Shown: positions 1-13,104, counted from the first letter of the stretch. The stretch: DNA of 64,000 nucleotides from Deinococcus aetherius (GCF_025997855.1 NZ_AP026560.1:1266001-1330000); one strand, 5' to 3'. Made by a program: numbers and translations. Notes: generated from the sequence alone by a model not told the origin.

Positions 1-206
1 TCGCCCCCCTCGACCGCCCGCGCGACCTCGTGGAAGGTGGGGTAGCCGCGCGTGGTGACGCCGGAGTGGGGCACCCCCGCGCTCTTCAGAGCGTTGAGGG
101 CCGCGATCTCCCCGTAGGCGCCCGGGTTGCCCTGGAAGGCGACGGTGAGGTGCGGCGCCGCCCCGGTCTGCGGCTCCTGTGTCTGCGTGCCCCGCTGCCC
201 GTTCAT
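1..206 (-). CDS. pheA: Prephenate dehydratase, N-terminal part (cut by window edge)
   Basis: The first 68 residues are visible on the minus strand. After a polar start of about 18 residues comes [12 protein letters not shown], the typical first strand and substrate loop of prephenate dehydratase (usually AFLGPxGTYSE). [16 protein letters not shown] follows, like the conserved segment that leads into the active site. The enzyme converts prephenate to phenylpyruvate in phenylalanine synthesis. The start is ATG at 206. A TAGCCT box at 214-219 lies 7 bases upstream with no Shine-Dalgarno sequence, so the mRNA is probably leaderless. The catalytic Thr-Arg-Phe motif and the ACT domain lie outside the window, so only the family is certain. 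Confidence 0.85.
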   Translation of the reverse strand, partial: MNGQRGTQTQEPQTGAAPHLTVAFQGNPGAYGEIAALNALKSAGVPHSGVTTRGYPTFHEVARAVEGG

Positions 207-276
207 GGGGGGCAGGCTAGCGTATGGGCCCCGGCGGAAGGCTGACCCCTATCTCCGCCTGAACTAGACTGCCCGG

Positions 277-1698
<1,422 letters not shown>

Positions 1699-1750
1699 CC
1701 CCCCGCTCCCGCGCGACTAGCATGGGCGGGCTCTCCTCTCGGGAGCGAGG

Positions 1751-1826
<76 letters not shown>

Positions 1827-1831
1827 AAGTG

Positions 1832-1855
1832 CCTCACCTCAGGGTGGGGTTTTTT
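1832..1855 (+). terminator. Rho-independent terminator of tRNA-Val
   Basis: CCTCACC (1832-1838) pairs with GGTGGGG (1843-1849) over a 4-base loop, with one G-U pair. Six T residues follow (1850-1855). The T run overlaps the stop codon of the convergent hsp20 gene. Confidence 0.8.
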
Positions 1856-2249
1856 ATGCCCCCTCCGCGTCGCTGGCGTTCACGTCGATGGTGGGGTGGC
1901 GTTTCTCGAAGCGCACGCTCAGGACTCCGGCGTTCAGGCTCGCCTCGCCGCTCTGCGGGAGGACGGGCTGGGGGAAGCGGAGGGTACGGCTGAAGGTCCC
2001 GCTCGGGCGCTCGGCCTGGAGGATGGGGTGAGGGGCGTCCCGGCGGCCCGCGACCGTCACCGTGTCGCCGTCCTCCTGAAGTTCCAGGCATGAGGGGTCC
2101 ACGCCGGGCACGTCGAGGAGCAGGGTGAGGTGGGTGTCGCCGTCCATCCAGTCGGCGGGCGGAGTCCAGGGCACCTCGGCGCCCAGCGTCTCGACCTCCT
2201 CCCGGAGGGTCATGAGCTGCTGAAGGCGGGCAAGAACCGGCTCGTTCAT
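1854..2249 (-). CDS. Hsp20/alpha-crystallin family small heat shock protein
   Basis: This 131-residue protein has the alpha-crystallin layout. A short N-terminal arm contains LARLQQLMTLREEV. The core begins at DWMDGDTHLTLLLDVPGVDPS and continues through ELQEDGDTVTVAGRR and GTFSRTLRFPQPV, and it ends with the A-x-x-x-x-G-V-L motif as ASLNAGVLSVRF. Such proteins are cytoplasmic oligomeric holdases that bind unfolding clients. The start is ATG 2249 with GGAGG just upstream. A longer reading from 2402 would overlap miaA and is rejected. The gene is divergent from miaA, with their starts 38 bases apart. Confidence 0.9.
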   Translation of the reverse strand: MNEPVLARLQQLMTLREEVETLGAEVPWTPPADWMDGDTHLTLLLDVPGVDPSCLELQEDGDTVTVAGRRDAPHPILQAERPSGTFSRTLRFPQPVLPQSGEASLNAGVLSVRFEKRHPTIDVNASDAEGA

Positions 2250-2286
2250 GCCCTCCACGGTAGCACCGACCCCTAGAATCTCGCGT

Positions 2287-3195
2287 GTGACGCGTGCCCC
2301 CATTCCCATCCTCACCGCCTCCACGGCGGCGGGGAAAACGGCGCTCGCGCTGGACCTGGGAGCAGAATTCGGGCTGGAGATCGTCGCTGCCGACGCCTTC
2401 ACCGTCTACCGGGGCCTGGACATCGGCACGGCCAAACCCACCCCCGAGGAGCGCGCCGCCGTACCCCACCACCTCCTCGACGTGGCCGATGTGGGGGAGG
2501 ACTATGACGTGGCCCGTTACACCCGGGAGGCCGAAGCCGCCCTGGGGGACGTGCTCGCGCGGGGCCGCGTGCCGCTCGTCGTGGGGGGAACCGGGTTCTA
2601 CCTCTCCGCCCTCGTGCGTGGACTGCCCCTGACGCCACCCGCCGACCCGGCGACGCGGGCGGAGGTGGAGGCCGACCTCGCCGAGCGCGGCCTGGGCGCC
2701 CTCCTCGCCGAGGTGGAGGCGCGGAATCCCGCCGAGGCCGCCCGTTTGGAACGCAACCCACGCCGCATCGTCCGCGCCCTGGAGGTCTACCGCCGCACGG
2801 GCCGCTTCCCGGGCGAGTTCGGGCATCGTCCTCCCGCCTTCATCTACCGCGTCTTCGCCTTCACGCGCCCCTGGCCGGAGTTGGAGGCGCGCATTTCCGC
2901 GCGGGTGGGGGTCATGCTCGCGGCGGGCTGGCCCGGGGAGGCCGCCTGGCTCGCCTCCCAGGTGTCCCCCGACCGTGACCCCCGCCCGACCGTGTGGCAG
3001 GCGCTGGGCTACCGCGAGGCCCTGGCCGTTCATACAGGTACCCTCACGCCGGAGGACGCGGCCCGCGTGATCGCCCTCGCCACCCGGCAGTACGCCAGGC
3101 GGCAGCTCACCTGGATGCGGACGCAACTCGGCGCCGTGCCCACTTCCTCGGGTGAGGCGGCGGGAGCCTTGCGAACCTTTCTGAAGACCCGCTGA
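2287..3195 (+). CDS. miaA: tRNA dimethylallyltransferase
   Basis: MiaA transfers a dimethylallyl group to A37 of tRNAs that read UNN codons. The 302-residue product shows a P-loop variant (TASTAAGKTALAL instead of GPTASGKS), DAFTVYRGLDIGTAKPT where most bacteria have DSxQVYR, GGTGFYLSAL, RNPRRIVRALEVYRRTG, and the C-terminal QALGYREAL and RQYARRQLTWMR blocks. The GTG start at 2287 follows a TAGAAT box at 2274-2279 by 7 bases. The in-frame ATG at 2248 lies upstream of that promoter and is the shadow of the hsp20 start. The replacement of Ser and Gln in the DSxQ motif is worth noting but may be lineage-typical. Confidence 0.93.
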   Translation: MTRAPIPILTASTAAGKTALALDLGAEFGLEIVAADAFTVYRGLDIGTAKPTPEERAAVPHHLLDVADVGEDYDVARYTREAEAALGDVLARGRVPLVVGGTGFYLSALVRGLPLTPPADPATRAEVEADLAERGLGALLAEVEARNPAEAARLERNPRRIVRALEVYRRTGRFPGEFGHRPPAFIYRVFAFTRPWPELEARISARVGVMLAAGWPGEAAWLASQVSPDRDPRPTVWQALGYREALAVHTGTLTPEDAARVIALATRQYARRQLTWMRTQLGAVPTSSGEAAGALRTFLKTR

Positions 3196-3227
3196 CCTCG
3201 GCCACGCCTCCACGAGTTCTTTACTTT

Positions 3228-3247
3228 CGGCCTGTCCATTCAGGCCG
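3228..3247. terminator. Perfect hairpin after miaA (possible terminator)
   Basis: CGGCCTG (3228-3234) and CAGGCCG (3241-3247) form a perfect 7-bp stem over a 6-base loop, 32 bases after the miaA stop. No T run follows on either strand, so termination activity is uncertain. The rest of 3196-3384 holds a TACACT box (3274-3279) that may serve glgC. Confidence 0.35.
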
Positions 3248-3384
3248 GGGGCGGAACGGGCGGCCTCAGCCTTTACACTGTCAGGCGAGCACCCTGTCAG
3301 CGAGGTTCTTCGCGTCTCCCGTTCACGGGCCGCCCAGGGCCCGGTCTCTCGCCATTCCCGGCACTTCTCGGGGGAGGTCACGAC

Positions 3385-4626
3385 ATGAAGCCCAGAGTTC
3401 TCGGCATGATCCTGGCGGGCGGGCAGGGCTCGCGCCTCTCGCCGCTGACGATCAAGCGCTCCAAGCCCGCCGTGCCGTTCGGCAGCAAGTACCGCATCAT
3501 CGACTTCGCCATCAACAACTTCATGAATTCGGGCGTGTTCTCCATCTACGTCCTCACCCAGTACAAGGCCCAGAGCCTCACCGAGCACATCCAGCGCGGT
3601 TGGCGCTTCGGCACCTTCCTCAGCGACTACTTCATCACCCTGGTGCCCGCCCAGATGTACCGCCTGGAGGAGCTGGGCCCGGTGTGGTACCGGGGCACCG
3701 CCGACGCCGTGTACCAGAACCTGCACCTGATCGACAACTACGACGCCGATTACGTGGCCATCTTCAGCGGCGACCACATCTACAAGATGAACGTGGAGCA
3801 CATGCTCCAGAAGCACATGGAGACGCGCGCCGACCTCACCATCGCCGCCTACCCGATGCCGCGCAGCCAGGCGCACCAGTTCGGGATCATGCACGTGGAC
3901 GAGCGCAGCCGGGTCACGGCCTTCCTGGAAAAGCCCAAGGACCCTCCCCCCATCCCCGGCCAGCCGGACATGAGCCTGACCAGCATGGGCAACTACATCT
4001 TCTCGCGCCGGGCGCTGGAGGAACTGCTCGAAACGAGCATGTCGGGCGGCGAGGAGGGCTTCGACTTCGGCGGCGACGTGATCCCGCGCGCCCTGTCGGA
4101 CGGCTACAACGTGCTGGCCTACGACTTCCACCGCAACCCGATTCCCGGGCAGGCGGGTCCGAACCTCTACTGGCGCGACGTGGGGACCCTCGACGCCTAC
4201 TTCGCGGCGAACATGGACCTCGTGAGCGTGAATCCCGAGTTCGACATCTACAACCCCGACTGGCCCCTGCGCACGAGCAGCGAGTTCTCGCCCCCCGCCA
4301 AGTTCGTCCACGAGAGCGAGGGCCGCAAGGGGCAGGCCTTCAACTCGATCATGGCGGGCGGCACCATCATCAGCGGCGGCACGGTGCGCGACTCGGTGCT
4401 GGGCCGCGCCGTGCGGACCCACTCCTATTCCATCGTCGAGAGCTGCGTCCTCTTCGACAACGTGGAGGTGGGCCGCCACGCGCATCTGCGCCGCGTCATC
4501 ATCGACAAGGACGTGACCATCCCCCCCGGCACCCGCATCGGCCTCGACCCCGAGGAGGACCGGGCGCGCGGCTTCACGGTGACCGAGCAGGGCGTGACGG
4601 TGGTGCCGAAGAGTTACACGTTCTGA
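3385..4626 (+). CDS. glgC: Glucose-1-phosphate adenylyltransferase (ADP-glucose pyrophosphorylase)
   Basis: GlgC makes ADP-glucose from ATP and glucose 1-phosphate, the committed step of glycogen synthesis. The 413-residue protein has the nucleotidyltransferase signature [43 protein letters not shown], the metal-binding [10 protein letters not shown] and [10 protein letters not shown] left-handed beta-helix C-terminus follows ([41 protein letters not shown]). The start is ATG 3385 with GGAGG 9-13 bases upstream. It stands alone; no other glycogen gene is in the window. A palindromic terminator closes it. Confidence 0.95.
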   Translation: MKPRVLGMILAGGQGSRLSPLTIKRSKPAVPFGSKYRIIDFAINNFMNSGVFSIYVLTQYKAQSLTEHIQRGWRFGTFLSDYFITLVPAQMYRLEELGPVWYRGTADAVYQNLHLIDNYDADYVAIFSGDHIYKMNVEHMLQKHMETRADLTIAAYPMPRSQAHQFGIMHVDERSRVTAFLEKPKDPPPIPGQPDMSLTSMGNYIFSRRALEELLETSMSGGEEGFDFGGDVIPRALSDGYNVLAYDFHRNPIPGQAGPNLYWRDVGTLDAYFAANMDLVSVNPEFDIYNPDWPLRTSSEFSPPAKFVHESEGRKGQAFNSIMAGGTIISGGTVRDSVLGRAVRTHSYSIVESCVLFDNVEVGRHAHLRRVIIDKDVTIPPGTRIGLDPEEDRARGFTVTEQGVTVVPKSYTF

Positions 4627-4630
4627 AAAA

Positions 4631-4748
4631 GCAGTAGGTGGGAAGTGGTAAGTAGTCAGTGGTTGAAAAGAAGGAAGGTGGGCCGCCCAGACCGGGATTG
4701 CCCACCTTCCTCTTTTTCCACTCACCACTCCCCACTGACCACTGACCG
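4631..4748. repeat. Palindromic intergenic repeat, copy 1
   Basis: The interval between glgC and the convergent mutase gene is filled by an imperfect inverted repeat built from GTGGTCAGTGG-like units. On the minus strand, 4731-4747 is identical over 17 bases to 21805-21821, so this belongs to a dispersed family. Its centre forms the glgC terminator. Confidence 0.7.
4673..4717 (+). terminator. Strong bidirectional terminator between glgC and the mutase gene
   Basis: GGAAGGTGGGC (4673-4683) pairs perfectly with GCCCACCTTCC (4700-4710), followed by TCTTTTT. The opposite strand carries AAAAGAAGG-type flanks, so it could also stop transcription from the mutase side. Confidence 0.85.
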
Positions 4749-6395
<1,647 letters not shown>

Positions 6396-6418
6396 AGGCA
6401 CCTCGGAAGGGGAGGAAA

Positions 6419-6432
6419 CGAACGCTCGTTAG
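6419..6432. promoter_or_regulatory. TetR-type operator palindrome before the acyl-CoA mutase gene
   Basis: CGAACGCTCGTTAG fits the pattern C-N-AACG-NN-CGTT-N-G. I recall this as the consensus of PaaR, a TetR-family phenylacetyl-CoA sensor of Thermus. It lies just downstream of minus-strand -10 candidates (TACCCT 6442-6447, TATACC 6437-6442), a position suited to repression. A near-identical site precedes trpB. Confidence 0.6.
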
Positions 6433-6512
6433 GTTGGGTATAGGGTAGCAGAGTGCCTGAATCATCATGCGGAGGTCGCCGTTCCCGCCGCACCGTCTCC
6501 TACACTGACCCC

Positions 6513-7007
6513 ATGAACCCGACGCCCGAAGAGTTGATCGAGCGCGCCGATGCGGTGGGCGTCCGGCTCGAACTCGTGCGCGGCTTGGCCGTCCGGGAGG
6601 CGAGCCCGAATTACCGTCATCAGCGGGAGGTGGACCGCATTCGCGCCTCCATCCGGGCAGGGGCGTCCTCCTGTTCCTGTGAGCATGTGGCGGATGTGCT
6701 GTTCCGTTTCGCCGACGGTTCCCTCAAGCGTCCCGACATCGCCCTCATCTGCGAGCCCCCCGACGAGGCCGAGCAGGACGGCGCCATCAGCGTGTTGCCG
6801 GGCGCTGTCATCGAAATTGTCGGCGCGGGCTACGAGGCCAAGGACCTCGACCTCGCGCCGGGCTTCTACCTGGGTCAGGGCGTCCGGGACGTGATCGTGT
6901 TCGACCCACGTACCCTGATGGTGCTGCACCACCGCCGCGACGGGGTGAGACGCCTGACCTCGCCGCAGGAGTTCGCACTGGAATGCGGCTGCGTCTGCAC
7001 GGTTTAA
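6513..7007 (+). CDS. Uma2-family (DUF820) putative restriction-endonuclease-like protein
   Basis: The 164-residue protein carries the Uma2 pattern of a PD-(D/E)xK nuclease-like fold: RPDIALICE, then GAVIEIVGAGYEAKDLDLAPGFYLGQGVRDVIVFDP. The Asp of RPD, the Glu of VIEI and the Lys of EAKD are the expected catalytic triad. These proteins are common in cyanobacteria and Deinococcus, and their role is not established. The ATG at 6513 follows TACACT (6501-6506) by 6 bases, so a leaderless transcript is likely. The tail CGCVCTV is Cys-rich and I cannot explain it. Confidence 0.75.
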   Translation: MNPTPEELIERADAVGVRLELVRGLAVREASPNYRHQREVDRIRASIRAGASSCSCEHVADVLFRFADGSLKRPDIALICEPPDEAEQDGAISVLPGAVIEIVGAGYEAKDLDLAPGFYLGQGVRDVIVFDPRTLMVLHHRRDGVRRLTSPQEFALECGCVCTV

Positions 7008-7050
7008 GTATCGAAAATACTCCGTCCCCGACCACCCTATCCTGCGGCGA

Positions 7051-7995
7051 ATGTCCACCCTCCCGACCGCCGCCGACCTCGCCATCTTTTCGCTCGCCGC
7101 GCAGCATCCCTTGACGCGGGGCTGGGTGGATGATCCCACCCGTCTCGCGCTGCTGACCGAGGAACACGCCTTCGACCTGCAACTCGCCACGGACCTCGAC
7201 CTGGCACGGCAGCGGGCCGAATTCTTGGATGTGGGACAGCCCCCCGAGGCGTTCCTGAACCGGTGGGAAGAGGTCGGGCCCGACCTGGGCGCCATGCTCT
7301 CCATCCGCTTCGAGGGGCTGGACCGGGAGAAACCCTTCGTGGACGCCAGCGTGACCTCGCGGCCTCTGACGGCCGCCGACCTCCCGGTGCTGATGACCAC
7401 TGGACTCGATGTGTTCGGCGCGTTCCGGCCGGGGCGGTTACGGATCTGGAGTGCCGCACCGATGGACCGGTGGACGGCGGAAGTGCCAGGGGCACGGCCT
7501 GACCGACGAGTGCTCGCCGAACCCCTCCGCGAGCTGCAAGAGTGCAAAGTGCCGGACGACCTGACCCTCCGCCCCACCCGCGACCTGACCCACTACGCCG
7601 ACGCGGTTACCGCCTACGCGGCCGTAGATGCCGAGCATCCCAGTCACGTCGGGCAGGCCCGCATAATGGACGAGGACGATCTGCGAGAGGTCATCGAGGC
7701 GGGCACCATGTTCGACGTGATCTGGCGGGACCAATGGAGCGGGTACGTGGGGGCCCTCCCCAAACCCAAGCACGGCCTCCCCACGTACTCGATTCAGGAG
7801 ATGCTGCTCGCCCCCCACGCTCGCGGCCACGGCCTCGGTCCCCACCTCTCCATCCTCCTCGCCCGCGCTCTGCCCGACGGTGGGCGGGTCCTTCTCGGCA
7901 CCATCCACGGTGAGAATCGCGGTGCGCGGGGGGCGGCGTTGAGGGCCGGGCGGCACGACGTGGGCGGCTGGACCTGGGTGCCGCTGCCCACCTGA
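7051..7995 (+). CDS. GNAT-like acetyltransferase
   Basis: The 314-residue protein has a GNAT fold signature near its C-terminus. QEMLLAPHARGHGLGPHLSILLARAL contains an R-G-x-G-x-G-type acetyl-CoA loop, followed by GTIHGENRGARGAALRAGR, the usual N-x-x-A region of motif B. The first 180 residues are not recognisable and may form a second, degenerate GNAT half, since two-domain GNAT proteins of this size are common. The substrate is unknown. The ATG at 7051 lies 7 bases after TATCCT (7038-7043), which suggests leaderless expression. Confidence 0.65.
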   Translation: MSTLPTAADLAIFSLAAQHPLTRGWVDDPTRLALLTEEHAFDLQLATDLDLARQRAEFLDVGQPPEAFLNRWEEVGPDLGAMLSIRFEGLDREKPFVDASVTSRPLTAADLPVLMTTGLDVFGAFRPGRLRIWSAAPMDRWTAEVPGARPDRRVLAEPLRELQECKVPDDLTLRPTRDLTHYADAVTAYAAVDAEHPSHVGQARIMDEDDLREVIEAGTMFDVIWRDQWSGYVGALPKPKHGLPTYSIQEMLLAPHARGHGLGPHLSILLARALPDGGRVLLGTIHGENRGARGAALRAGRHDVGGWTWVPLPT

Positions 7996-8051
7996 AGGCC
8001 GACCCACCCGACAGGGTGACATTCGCCTGACCCTGAAGCCGTCCCATCTGC

Positions 8052-8057
8052 TAAAAT
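8052..8057 (+). promoter_or_regulatory. Extended -10 promoter ahead of typA
   Basis: TAAAAT preceded by TGC forms an extended -10 element. TGACCC 18 bases upstream is a possible -35. Transcription should start near 8064, directly in front of an intrinsic terminator. Confidence 0.6.
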
Positions 8058-8071
8058 CCCAGTTTGGGTGT

Positions 8072-8105
8072 CCCGCCCACGGCAGACAGTGTGGCGGGCT
8101 TTTTT
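8072..8105 (+). terminator. Intrinsic terminator in the typA leader (attenuator or end of a short RNA)
   Basis: CCCGCC with inner CAC pairs with GTG and GGCGGG, and six T residues follow at 8100-8105. It sits 8 to 40 bases after the predicted start of transcription and 75 bases before typA. Confidence 0.75.
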
Positions 8106-8152
8106 ATGGCAAGACGGGCTGATGGCTGAACGCTGAATTGCTGATAGCTAGC

Positions 8153-8171
8153 AGCTCCGAATCAGGGAGCT
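8153..8171 (+). promoter_or_regulatory. Hairpin that sequesters the typA ribosome binding site
   Basis: AGCTCC (8153-8158) can pair with GGAGCT (8166-8171), which includes the Shine-Dalgarno GGGAG that serves ATG 8180. The structure could lower translation of typA. Confidence 0.45.
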
Positions 8172-8179
8172 GAGAACGA

Positions 8180-9961
<1,782 letters not shown>

Positions 9962-9996
9962 CAAGTCAGTCGCCGCCCGCCAGGACCGGGCGAAGC

Positions 9997-10030
9997 ACGA
10001 AGACCCCTGGGCTGTCCCGGGGGTCTTCGT
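9997..10030 (+). terminator. Hairpin after typA
   Basis: ACGAAGACCCC (9997-10007) pairs perfectly over 11 bp with GGGGTCTTCGT (10020-10030). The T tract is poor, so it may act as an mRNA stabiliser or a weak terminator. Confidence 0.6.
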
Positions 10031-10145
10031 CGTTGGGGGAAGGGGCAAGGGGAGGCAGAGGCTGATGTAAGCAGGAGCGGCGAGCTTTCCGGCCCCTCCG
10101 CCTTTTGGCGGAAACTTCTTCCCGCCCGGAGGCGTAAGGTGGGGC

Positions 10146-11123
10146 ATGTTCGAGTGGATGGTGCATCCTCTGGCGGGCGTGGCGCTGGCCTTCTGGGCGT
10201 CGGTGATCTTCTCACGCCGGGGGCGCCAGTGGCAGCCCGTGGCGCTCGCGGCGGGGATCATCGTCCTGCTGGCGATGTTGGGGGCGGATTGGGTGGTTCA
10301 CCCGGCGGCTGGAATGCTGCTGGGCTTTTTCGGCTCGCGGGCCTTCCACAAGTGGCGCAGGCGCTGGCCGGGGCTGCTCGCGGGGCTGGTCGCCGCCGTG
10401 TTTTTCATGGCGCTGGGGGCGAGTTGGCTGATCTTCCCGCTGAGCGTGATGGCCGTCATCTGGCTGTTCACGGCCATGTCGTTTCCCCGGGCGCCGGAGA
10501 CGGCACACCTGAATGCCCCGGGGGCGGCGGCCCTGCCCGAGCAGGCGGGGGGATTGCCGATGGGTCACCTTTCAGGACACTCGGGCCACTGGACCGAGCA
10601 TGTCGAGGCCCGGGCTGCCCGCCGCGCCGCCCGGCGTCAAGCGAAGCGGGCCAGGAAGGAGCAGGAGCGGCGCGAGGAGGTCGGGGAGATCACGCCCGCC
10701 GCGCCTTCGGCACCGGAGCCCGCTCCCTCCCTCGCCGCCTATGTGCGCGACGAGCGTCTGCCGGGCGAGGCCAGGGCGCAACTCGCCGCCCTCGACCTGA
10801 GAACGAAAGAGGCCCTGACCCACCTGGAAGCCTCGGGGCAGGGGGGGAGCGAGGCGGCCTACCTCGCCCGGGCCGTCCGGGACGAGTACGCGCCCACCGC
10901 CGTGCAGGCTTACCTCAAGCTGCCTCCCACCCTGGCGAACGTCGAGCCGCTGGAAGACGGCAAGACGGGCCGGGACCTGCTGCGTGAACAACTCGACCTG
11001 CTGCTCGGCGGGGTGCAGGACCTCCTCGGCACGGCCCTGCGCTCGGGCGGGCGCGAGCTGCTGACCCACGGGCGGTTCCTGGAGGCGAAGTTCCGTAAGG
11101 CCCGGGGTGATCTGGAGGTGTAG
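10146..11123 (+). CDS. Integral membrane protein with cytoplasmic C-terminal domain, unknown function
   Basis: I do not recognise this 325-residue protein. Four hydrophobic segments lie in the first 120 residues (for example GVALAFWASVIF, AAGIIVLLAML, GLLAGLVAAVFFMALG and FPLSVMAVIWLF). A strongly basic stretch, rich in Arg, Ala and Lys and likely helical, follows at about residues 155-180. The soluble C-terminal domain ends in an amphipathic LREQLDLLLGGVQDLLGTAL segment. The topology suggests a membrane anchor with a cytoplasmic helical domain. TAAGGT at 10135-10140 ends 5 bases before the ATG and may be either a -10 box or a Shine-Dalgarno sequence. No operon partner is evident. Confidence 0.7.
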   Translation: MFEWMVHPLAGVALAFWASVIFSRRGRQWQPVALAAGIIVLLAMLGADWVVHPAAGMLLGFFGSRAFHKWRRRWPGLLAGLVAAVFFMALGASWLIFPLSVMAVIWLFTAMSFPRAPETAHLNAPGAAALPEQAGGLPMGHLSGHSGHWTEHVEARAARRAARRQAKRARKEQERREEVGEITPAAPSAPEPAPSLAAYVRDERLPGEARAQLAALDLRTKEALTHLEASGQGGSEAAYLARAVRDEYAPTAVQAYLKLPPTLANVEPLEDGKTGRDLLREQLDLLLGGVQDLLGTALRSGGRELLTHGRFLEAKFRKARGDLEV

Positions 11124-11228
11124 GACAGGACGCAGGACCGTCGTCCCTCACGCGGTCACACCTTGTCTGACTTCTGTCCTTGCCACTTGGGTCATTAAGC
11201 CTTAATCTTGAGCCCAGGACTCAGGATT

Positions 11229-11753
11229 ATGACCAGACCCGCCTCTGCCCCCCTCCAGACTCCAGCCCATGCGTCCAGCGACCCCCGTAGCCTCTCGCTG
11301 TTGCTGGCGGCGGAGGCGGTGCTGGCGCACCTGCATCCCCGCGCGCCGCTCCGCCTGGCGGAAGTGTCCCTGGATAAGCCGGGGGTGACGTACAGGTGCG
11401 CCCCCGATCCCCAGGCGCTCGCCCTGAACCGTGGCCTGCGCGAGGAGGTGGCGCTCGTCGCCCTGGCCCGGGGGGCGATGGCCCGGCTGCTGGGCCTGAC
11501 CGGGGACGCGGGAACGCCCGGGCGCGACGCCCGCGCCCTGCTCGCCTCCGCCCTGCGCGACCCCGAGGAGCTGGAGGTGCTGGGCGCCCAGATCGCCGTG
11601 CTGGAGGCCCGTGCCCGCGCCCTGCTGCGCCGCTCCTGGGCCGAGGTCGAGGTCGTCGCGGCGGGGCTGCGCGAACACGGTGCGCTGGACGCCCAGGCCG
11701 TCGCCCACCGCGTCGCCTGCGCCCAGGGCATCCGGGGCACCCTGCTCAACTGA
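11229..11753 (+). CDS. Hypothetical protein, Ala/Leu-rich helical
   Basis: This 174-residue protein is rich in Ala, Leu and Arg and is probably all-helical. It contains NRGLREEVALVALARGAMARLLGL and a later RARALLRRSWAEVEVVAAGLREHGAL segment that resembles the C-terminal helical region of FtsH-type M41 peptidases. No zinc motif is present, so this is only a loose similarity. I chose ATG 11229 (CAGGATT just before it) over the in-frame TTG at 11208. The gene stands alone. Confidence 0.6.
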   Translation: MTRPASAPLQTPAHASSDPRSLSLLLAAEAVLAHLHPRAPLRLAEVSLDKPGVTYRCAPDPQALALNRGLREEVALVALARGAMARLLGLTGDAGTPGRDARALLASALRDPEELEVLGAQIAVLEARARALLRRSWAEVEVVAAGLREHGALDAQAVAHRVACAQGIRGTLLN

Positions 11754-11952
11754 GTGCCTTCACCTGCCTCATCCAGGGGAGGTGCATGGCGGGTCCTTCG
11801 GTGAAGAAAAGAACGACTGGGAGCGACTTTCCTGCCCGAAGCGGGAGAATCCTGCCTGGAACAGTCGGAATTGTGTGCCAACCCTTATTTTGCAGGCTGT
11901 GTCACCTTCGCGGTTTTGCTCCCGGCGCAGGCTGCGGGCAGGAGGCGAGGCT

Positions 11953-12159
11953 ATGAACGACATGCAGAGGATGCAGGGTGGAGAGCAGATGAGCGTCGTA
12001 AGCCGCTGTGGGGCGACGAACTGCCGCTACAACGAGAACGAGCAGTGCATGGCGGGACAGATCGAGGTCGATTTCAGCGGTCAGATGGCCCAGTGCCTGA
12101 CCTTCAGCCCGGAAGACATGATGGGCGATACCCAGACGATGGGCGCGGGCACCCGCTGA
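11953..12159 (+). CDS. DUF1540 small cysteine-motif protein
   Basis: This is a 68-residue protein with four Cys residues (19, 24, 32, 48) in the DUF1540 spacing: C-x4-C-x-YNEN-x2-C-x-A-x2-I-x-V, then AxCxTF. The family is small, often found in Firmicutes and Deinococcus, and probably binds a metal ion; its role is unknown. ATG 11953 is preceded by GGAGGCGAGG, one of the clearest Shine-Dalgarno sequences in the window. The 200 bases upstream (11754-11952) hold no recognisable gene and probably form a leader. Confidence 0.85.
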   Translation: MNDMQRMQGGEQMSVVSRCGATNCRYNENEQCMAGQIEVDFSGQMAQCLTFSPEDMMGDTQTMGAGTR

Positions 12160-12176
12160 CCTGAACGGGGCAGACG

Positions 12177-12214
12177 GGGCGGGCCGGGAGGAGTCTCCTG
12201 GCCCGCCCTCTTCT
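12177..12214. terminator. Bidirectional terminator between DUF1540 and CDF genes
   Basis: GGGCGGGCC (12177-12185) pairs with GGCCCGCCC (12200-12208), with further inner pairing of GGAG and CTCC. A pyrimidine tract TCTTCT follows. The genes on either side are convergent. Confidence 0.8.
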
Positions 12215-12216
12215 GC

Positions 12217-13104
12217 CTACAGCACGAGGACGCCGTGGTGCTTGGCCTTCTCCTGCGGCTCGACGTGGATGGTCACGCTCGCGCCCTCCAGTTCGCTGCG
12301 AATGGCGTCCTCCAGCCGGTCGCAGATATGGTGGGCCTCCTCGACCGTCATCTGGCCGGGCACGACGAGGTGGAACTCCACGAAGGTGACCCGGCCCGCG
12401 TGGCGGGTGCGGACGTCGTGGATTTCGAGGGCGCCCTCGGCGTGCTCGCTCATCAGTTGGCGCAGCCGGGCGGTGGTGGCGGGATCGGCCCCGGCGTCCA
12501 TCAGCCCGCCCACGCTCTCGCGCATCAGGCTCCACCCGCTCCAGAGGACGTTGAGAGCGACGAGCACGGCAAGCAGGGGGTCGAGGACGGCCCACCCGGT
12601 CAACCCGGCGAGAATCACGCCGACGAGCACGCCCACGCTCGTCACCACGTCGCTCAGGACGTGCCGCCCGTCGGCGAGCAGGGCGGGGGAACGGTGGCGG
12701 TGGCCCCCGCGCAGCAGCACCGAGGCCCACACCCCGTTCAGGAGGCTCGCCCCCAGGTTGACGAGTAGACCGGGATACGGAGCGTCCACCGGGCGGGGAC
12801 TCAGCAGCGCGGGCCCGGCCTCCAGCAGGATGGCGACGGCCGCGAGGACGATCAGGACGCCTTCCGCCACCGCGCTGAAGTACTCGGCCTTGGTGTGCCC
12901 GTAGGGGTGGTTCGCGTCGGCAGGCCGGGCGGCGACCCGCAGCGCGATCAATGCGGCGACGGCGGCGGCCACGTTGATGATGCTCTCCAGCGCGTCGGAG
13001 TACAGCGCCACGCTGCCCGTGAGGAGGTACGCCAGGAACTTGAGACCCAGCACGACGGCGGCCACCACCACGCTCCCCAGCGCCAGTCGCGTCGTGCTTC
13101 GCAT
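12217..13104 (-). CDS. Cation diffusion facilitator (CDF) family transporter
   Basis: This 295-residue membrane protein should export a divalent metal such as Zn, Mn, Co or Fe in exchange for protons. TM2 carries SDALESIINVAAA and TM5 carries HVLSDVVTSVGVL, the two paired metal-site motifs, and HPYGHTKAEYF joins TM2 to TM3. Six membrane spans are followed by a ferredoxin-like cytoplasmic domain (VRTRHAGRVTFVEFHLVVPG) and a tail containing HVEP and KHHG. Metal choice cannot be assigned. The ATG at 13104 lies 7 bases after TAGCCT (minus strand, 13112-13117), so a leaderless mRNA is likely. Confidence 0.92.
   Translation of the reverse strand: MRSTTRLALGSVVVAAVVLGLKFLAYLLTGSVALYSDALESIINVAAAVAALIALRVAARPADANHPYGHTKAEYFSAVAEGVLIVLAAVAILLEAGPALLSPRPVDAPYPGLLVNLGASLLNGVWASVLLRGGHRHRSPALLADGRHVLSDVVTSVGVLVGVILAGLTGWAVLDPLLAVLVALNVLWSGWSLMRESVGGLMDAGADPATTARLRQLMSEHAEGALEIHDVRTRHAGRVTFVEFHLVVPGQMTVEEAHHICDRLEDAIRSELEGASVTIHVEPQEKAKHHGVLVL

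Noticed and set aside
8064..8131. Possible leader peptide in the typA leader
   Set aside because: Candidate TTG and GTG starts have poor spacing to TAAAAT and no run of regulatory codons.
10146..11123. Considered as a typA operon member
   Set aside because: A long hairpin and a separate TAAGGT box lie between them.
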